Shown: piece by piece, positions 60,293-64,000 of the stretch | Layout: every line of letters starts with the position of its first letter | How positions within the stretch are numbered: the first letter of the stretch is position 1 | Source of the DNA: CAZKBP01 sp964551015 | Lineage (GTDB): Bacteria > Bacteroidota > Bacteroidia > Cytophagales > Microscillaceae | Length of the DNA stretch: 64,000 nucleotides | Reading direction: 5' to 3' | NCBI GenBank assembly: GCA_964551015.1 | Contig: CAZKBP010000025.1 | Location: 1-64,000 of the forward strand | Position numbers and translations under genes: made by a program | The notes under the pieces: model-generated | Seen by the model: only the letters and a program-made list of their open reading frames with translations | Told to the model about the DNA's origin: nothing | The model's database searches: none

Positions 60293-62364
60293 CAATACCT
60301 CAAATCCACGACGAGATTTTGGTACTGATCTACTCGAATACTGGCTTCTGGGCCGATGACGGTGGTAGATTCTTTTTCCTCGATAATAGCTGGCCCTTCC
60401 AAAGTCTCACCAGAAGAGAGGGCATAACGACGATAAACTGGACATTCTCTGGGTGCTTGATCTCCCATAAAATAGACCGAACGTGTACCTTGCGAAGCCT
60501 GAGTATCTTCAGGATGAAGTACTTGGCGAGGGTCTAGTTCCGGAGATAAGCCACTCACGATGACACGCCAAGTGACCGTTTCCATAGGAACATCCTCGAT
60601 CAACCGACCATAGCGGAGTTGGTATTCTTCTTGGAAATTTTGTACTATTTTTAAAAAGGTTTCTTCGGTTAATTTTCCGTTAGGAATACGGACAGTGATT
60701 TCGTGGCCTTGCCCTTGGTAACGCATATCGGCTACGCGCGTGATTTGAGCATCTGCTTGGGAAATATTCGCTCTTTGGAGAAAATCAAAGCCTTCTTCTT
60801 CCATTTTCTCCAAAAAAGTATTTACTTTTTCCCAATTCATTTCCTCTAGAATGGCCACATGACTCTGAATTTGCTCACTGGCTATGGGAGAAACTAAGAA
60901 ACCCAAAGCTGAAGTTACACCCGCACCCACTGGAATAATCATCTGCCGAACGCCCATCAGTCGTGCTACTTGGAAAGCATGCACGGGGCCAGCTCCCCCG
61001 AAGGCAATCATGCTAAAAGAACGCGGATCGTAGCCTTTTTCCAAAATGTGTACTCGAGCAGCGTTGGCCATATTTTCGTTGACAATACGGTGAATGCCCA
61101 GGGCGGCTTCTTCTACACTAAGATTGAGGGGTTGGGCAATTTTTTCTTGGAGGGCTCTGCGGGCGGCGGCTTTGTCCAGCGTCATGGTTCCACCTAAAAA
61201 ATAATTTTCATTCAAATAACCCAAAATCAAATCTGCATCCGTCACGGTAGGTTGGATTCCTCCCTGACCATAACAAGCTGGCCCAGGTTGAGAACCGGCA
61301 CTTTCGGGGCCAACCGTGAGTAAACCCAGGCTATTGACCTGCGCAATAGAACCTCCTCCGGCTCCGATCTCGATCATATCAATCACAGGAATGCGTACGG
61401 GCAAGCCACTGCCTTTTTTGAAGCGCCTCACCCGAGCGGCCTCGAATTGGTTGGTAATTTCAGGCTGCCCCTTTTGAATAAGAGAGGCTTTGGCCGTGGT
61501 GCCACCCATGTCAAACACAAATAAATCCTCGTTTCGCGTAAGCTTTCCAAAGAAAACCCCCGCCATAGAGCCTCCCGCCGGGCCGGATTCTAAGAGTTGG
61601 ATGGGAAATTTAGCAGCTCCTTCCAGAGTAGTTAATTTACCACTGGAAATCATAATGTTGATGGAGCCTTTGAAGCCAAGTTCATTGAGTCGTGCTTCTA
61701 ATTCATTCAAATAATGAGTTGTGAGAGGTTGAACATAAGCATTCATGACCGTGGCAGAAGTGCGTTCGTACTCACGAATTTCGGGCATTACTTCGGTGGA
61801 GAGGCTAAAGTAGATATCGGGATAATTTTCTTTCAAAAAACTTCCAACCATTCGTTCGTGAGCGGGATTGGCAAAAGAATGGAGAAAACAGATACCAATC
61901 GCTTGTACGCCTTGCTCAATGAGCTTGGCTACTTTTTTTTCTAATTCATTAATCGCCAGAGGACTGAGAATATGACCTCGCTTATCTAAGCGCTCGCTAA
62001 TACCTAATCGGAGATTACGAGGTACAAGGGGTTCGGGTACGGTGAGGAAGAGATCATAAATATCGTAGCGAAGTTCGCGACCAATTTCCAGTACATCTTC
62101 AAAGCCTTGGGTGGTCAATAAGCCTGTTTTAGCACCTTTGCGCTCAATCACGGCATTGGTCACGAGGGTAGTACCATGGACAATTCCCTGTAACTGATTG
62201 GCTTGAAAGCCAGTTTTTGCTAATAATTCCTGAATCCCCGTGAGAATGCCATCGGCCGGATTGGGGTAGGTAGTAAGGGTTTTACCAAAGTGCAATTCTT
62301 CGGTAGCCTGATTAAGTAATACGAGGTCGGTGAAGGTGCCACCAATGTCGATGCCTAGTTTCAT
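60292..62364 (-). CDS. hyuA: Hydantoinase A / oxoprolinase family, alpha subunit
   Basis: A 690-residue HyuA protein. The ATP-binding GIDIGGTFTDLVL (3-15) and VHGTTLVTNAVIERKGAKTGLLTT blocks, the HSFANPAHE motif and the second phosphate motif FDMGGTTAKASL are all kept; GPAGGSMAG and IEIGAGGGSIA also fit. It needs a HyuB partner, the only one in the window being 46 kb away. Start-stop overlap with the lyase gene shows tight coupling in the catabolic operon. Confidence 0.93.
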   Translation of the reverse strand: MKLGIDIGGTFTDLVLLNQATEELHFGKTLTTYPNPADGILTGIQELLAKTGFQANQLQGIVHGTTLVTNAVIERKGAKTGLLTTQGFEDVLEIGRELRYDIYDLFLTVPEPLVPRNLRLGISERLDKRGHILSPLAINELEKKVAKLIEQGVQAIGICFLHSFANPAHERMVGSFLKENYPDIYFSLSTEVMPEIREYERTSATVMNAYVQPLTTHYLNELEARLNELGFKGSINIMISSGKLTTLEGAAKFPIQLLESGPAGGSMAGVFFGKLTRNEDLFVFDMGGTTAKASLIQKGQPEITNQFEAARVRRFKKGSGLPVRIPVIDMIEIGAGGGSIAQVNSLGLLTVGPESAGSQPGPACYGQGGIQPTVTDADLILGYLNENYFLGGTMTLDKAAARRALQEKIAQPLNLSVEEAALGIHRIVNENMANAARVHILEKGYDPRSFSMIAFGGAGPVHAFQVARLMGVRQMIIPVGAGVTSALGFLVSPIASEQIQSHVAILEEMNWEKVNTFLEKMEEEGFDFLQRANISQADAQITRVADMRYQGQGHEITVRIPNGKLTEETFLKIVQNFQEEYQLRYGRLIEDVPMETVTWRVIVSGLSPELDPRQVLHPEDTQASQGTRSVYFMGDQAPRECPVYRRYALSSGETLEGPAIIEEKESTTVIGPEASIRVDQYQNLVVDLRY

Positions 62365-62527
62365 ATCTCAGTGAGCAGTTAATAGCAGTCATTTTTCTTT
62401 CTCCAGAGGGTAGTTCGTGAGGGTACAAACCATGTTGATGGAAACTTTCGCCAACAAATCAAAACCTTAGAGAACTTCTATTCCTGTATCTTTCATTAAA
62501 TTTTCAATCATAAATATCATCTATTGC

Positions 62528-63361
62528 CTAATGATACTCTTCGCCACCGCTTACATTCATCGCTTCTCCGGTGATATAGTCCGCTTGGTCAGAAGCGAGA
62601 AAAGCGCAGGCTTTGGCAATATCTTCCACCAGACCAGAGCGACCCATCGGGATGCGATTCCGCATTTGCTCCATATATTCATCGTAAGTGAGGCCGAGCT
62701 TTTCGGAGAAAAAACGGTTTTGCCAATCACCCAAACCTGTGGTGATATGATTGGGGCAGATGGCATTGACGGTAATACCGTACTGGCCTAGTTCTACGGC
62801 CGTGGAGCGGGTCAAACCTACTAACCCGTGCTTAGAAGAAGTATAAGCGGAGGCATAAGGGAAGCCCGATTTGGCGGCTTGGGAAGCAATGTTGATAATC
62901 CGCCCCCCTTTTCCTTGTTGGATCATCTGTTGGGCGGCAAATTTTGTCCCCAAGAAAGCTCCTTTCAAATTCACGTCCAAGACGGCATCCCATTTATCTT
63001 CTTCCATTTCGGTAACGAGTTGCATCAAGTAACCCACGCCCGCATTATTGACATAAATATCTAGTTGCCCAAATTCTTGCACGGCAGTTTTGATCAGATT
63101 TTCTACCCGGGCACTCTGACGCACATCACAAGCCACCGTAATCGCTTTGGCTCCGGTTTGACGGGCGGCTTCGGCAATGCTTTCCATCTCGTCGGTAGTA
63201 CCGATAGCCTCTTCGGAGAAGTTATCGCCTTTGGCTTGCCCTAAGTCAGAGATCACGACATTACAGCCTTCTTCGGCTAGACGTAGAACGATGGCACCGC
63301 CGATGCCTTGGGCTCGCCCAGAACCCGTGACGATAGCGGTTTTTCCTTGGAGTTGGTACAT
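62528..63361 (-). CDS. SDR-family oxidoreductase
   Basis: A 277-residue classical SDR. Nucleotide site TGSGRAQGIGGAI (12-24) with a longer loop than usual, then ISDLGQ (NAD-type Asp). NNAGVG, Ser in NIASQAA, and Y-x-x-x-K in YASAYTSSKHGL. The end ITGEAMNVSGGEEYH is typical of sugar or polyol and 2,3-diol dehydrogenases. Head of the visible catabolic run; 163 bp of non-coding DNA separate it from hyuA. Substrate unknown. Confidence 0.92.
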   Translation of the reverse strand: MYQLQGKTAIVTGSGRAQGIGGAIVLRLAEEGCNVVISDLGQAKGDNFSEEAIGTTDEMESIAEAARQTGAKAITVACDVRQSARVENLIKTAVQEFGQLDIYVNNAGVGYLMQLVTEMEEDKWDAVLDVNLKGAFLGTKFAAQQMIQQGKGGRIINIASQAAKSGFPYASAYTSSKHGLVGLTRSTAVELGQYGITVNAICPNHITTGLGDWQNRFFSEKLGLTYDEYMEQMRNRIPMGRSGLVEDIAKACAFLASDQADYITGEAMNVSGGEEYH

Positions 63362-63411
63362 AGGCCTTTAATTTTGATTCTGTTTGACAGTCAACTTTTA
63401 ACAACTAATCC

Positions 63412-63840
63412 TTAGTCATAAAGCCACTCTTTTGCCTCTTCACGAGTCTCGAAAAATTTAACAATCCGGATGCTTTCGTCAGATTCAGCATCTATGCGTT
63501 GATTTTCCCATTTGGTAGCATATTCGCCATAAAGATTTTTGGCGACAATGACAGCACTACGACGTCCTCCTCCTACTTTACGGCTAAGCTCGGGTTGCCA
63601 TTCTTGAAAGAGCCATTGCAAGTCATTAGGATGTACATTCATTTCTTTTTGATCAAGGAGCCAGATTTTCACTTGATACTGAGTTGCGTACTTCAAAGCG
63701 GCTTGGCTGGCGGCTCGATATTCTTCGGAGCGAGTTACCCCTCCTTTAAAAGTAAGTTCGATGCTGTTGTGGAGTTTATGATAGAGAAATTGCATCGTAT
63801 TTCCGTCGTAGATTACTTCATAATCCTTGTTTTCTGTCAT
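63412..63840 (-). CDS. STAS/SpoIIAA-like small protein
   Basis: A 142-residue protein with alternating strands and helices (MQFLYHKLHNSIELTFKG; helix EEYRAASQAALKYATQYQ; IWLLDQKEMNVHPNDLQW; RRSAVIVAKNLYG; ending FETREEAKEWLYD), the STAS/SpoIIAA-like pattern common in Bacteroidota stand-alone proteins. No catalytic residues. Probably a regulatory or ligand-binding protein. 50 bp before the SDR gene on the same strand. Confidence 0.7.
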   Translation of the reverse strand: MTENKDYEVIYDGNTMQFLYHKLHNSIELTFKGGVTRSEEYRAASQAALKYATQYQVKIWLLDQKEMNVHPNDLQWLFQEWQPELSRKVGGGRRSAVIVAKNLYGEYATKWENQRIDAESDESIRIVKFFETREEAKEWLYD

Positions 63841-63934
63841 TTGCCTGAGCGTTGAGTATTAGAATTCTGAAATAAATTGCATGAATTCTATAAAAATACA
63901 ATTTTCAGGCGAGGATTCAAGTAAAAAGTCTTGC

Positions 63935-64000
63935 TCAGGCCACGGAATCCGTGAGAATAAACATCGGTTGATCGGCAAAGCTTTGAAATTCTCCGGCTAC
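63935..64000 (-). CDS. C-terminal end of a gene cut by the window edge
   Basis: The minus strand reads in frame from the edge to a TGA at 63937-63935, giving 21 residues (VAGEFQSFADQPMFILTDSV, then A). It is followed by about 94 bp of non-coding DNA and the STAS-like gene. Too short to assign. Confidence 0.4.
   Translation of the reverse strand, partial: VAGEFQSFADQPMFILTDSVA

Noticed and set aside
1..64000. tRNA or rRNA genes
   Set aside because: No cloverleaf with T-arm consensus and no rRNA-like conserved blocks were recognised.

Overview
The window looks like DNA from a member of the Bacteroidota, probably a Cytophagia- or Saprospiria-like environmental bacterium. The evidence is: two SusC-like TonB receptors with an N-terminal carboxypeptidase-like regulatory domain, type IX secretion C-terminal sorting domains, LytS/LytT-type and HisKA_2-type signalling, promoters of the TTG-N17-23-TAnnTTTG class, few Shine-Dalgarno sequences, moderate A+T-rich composition, and Uma2 and S23/four-helix-bundle genes. 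A ParA/ParB pair of plasmid type near 30-31.6 kb suggests a plasmid, a chromid or an integrated element. No replication initiator, rRNA, tRNA, CRISPR array or complete insertion sequence was seen.

Layout. 0-6 kb: hybrid response regulator/histidine kinase, aldehyde dehydrogenase, AP2-type DNA-binding protein, a nitrilase-fold protein that lacks the usual catalytic Lys and Cys, and a secreted CpeT-like protein. 6.2-10.2 kb: a leftward five-gene unit (methyltransferase, conserved small protein, SnoaL-like protein, MFS transporter, MarR regulator). 10.4-12.2 kb: Uma2, an Imm33-like protein and small unknowns. 12.2-25.6 kb: hydantoinase B, SDR, three exported two-module VOC proteins (two of them lipoproteins), a TonB receptor, then a divergent MFS plus cytoplasmic VOC pair and a LytT/LytS pair. 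25.6-28 kb: a second TonB receptor. 28.2-32.1 kb: plasmid-like island with a structured leader RNA, membrane and coiled-coil small proteins, parAB, and two members of a small paralogous family flanking parAB. 32.4-37.1 kb: Hsp20, a thioredoxin-TPR protein and a lipoprotein-type ABC exporter. 37.7-46.6 kb: leader RNA with an attenuator-like terminator, fibre-like secreted protein, secreted M43 protease, short asparaginase, di-haem peroxidase, T9SS cargo, and a degenerate receiver. 47-51.4 kb: VOC, Uma2, third copy of the paralogous family, XRE repressor. 51.6-52.85 kb: decayed HlyD-TolC efflux genes. 53.2-63.9 kb: leftward catabolic run (amidohydrolase, CoA transferase, alpha/beta hydrolase, aconitase-family small and large subunits, HMG-CoA-lyase family, hydantoinase A, SDR, STAS-like protein) and the end of one more gene.

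How it fits together. The two catabolic blocks (6-24 kb and 53-64 kb) hold complementary halves: hydantoinase B in one and hydantoinase A in the other, with transporters, VOC proteins and dehydrogenases. A plausible reading is uptake by the TonB receptor, transformation in the envelope by VOC lipoproteins, import by MFS carriers, opening of a cyclic amide by the amidohydrolase and hydantoinase, and breakdown of a branched dicarboxylate through CoA transfer, dehydration and retro-aldol cleavage. The substrate cannot be read from the sequence.

The most unusual signals are non-coding. Two leader RNAs have terminator/antiterminator-like pairs (28.2-28.5 kb and 37.8-37.96 kb). An S23-family gene sits between inverted heptamer-repeat arrays inside the aconitase-like gene pair, and a gene-less array of the same family lies 2.7 kb away. 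There are also several MITE-like palindromes between genes.
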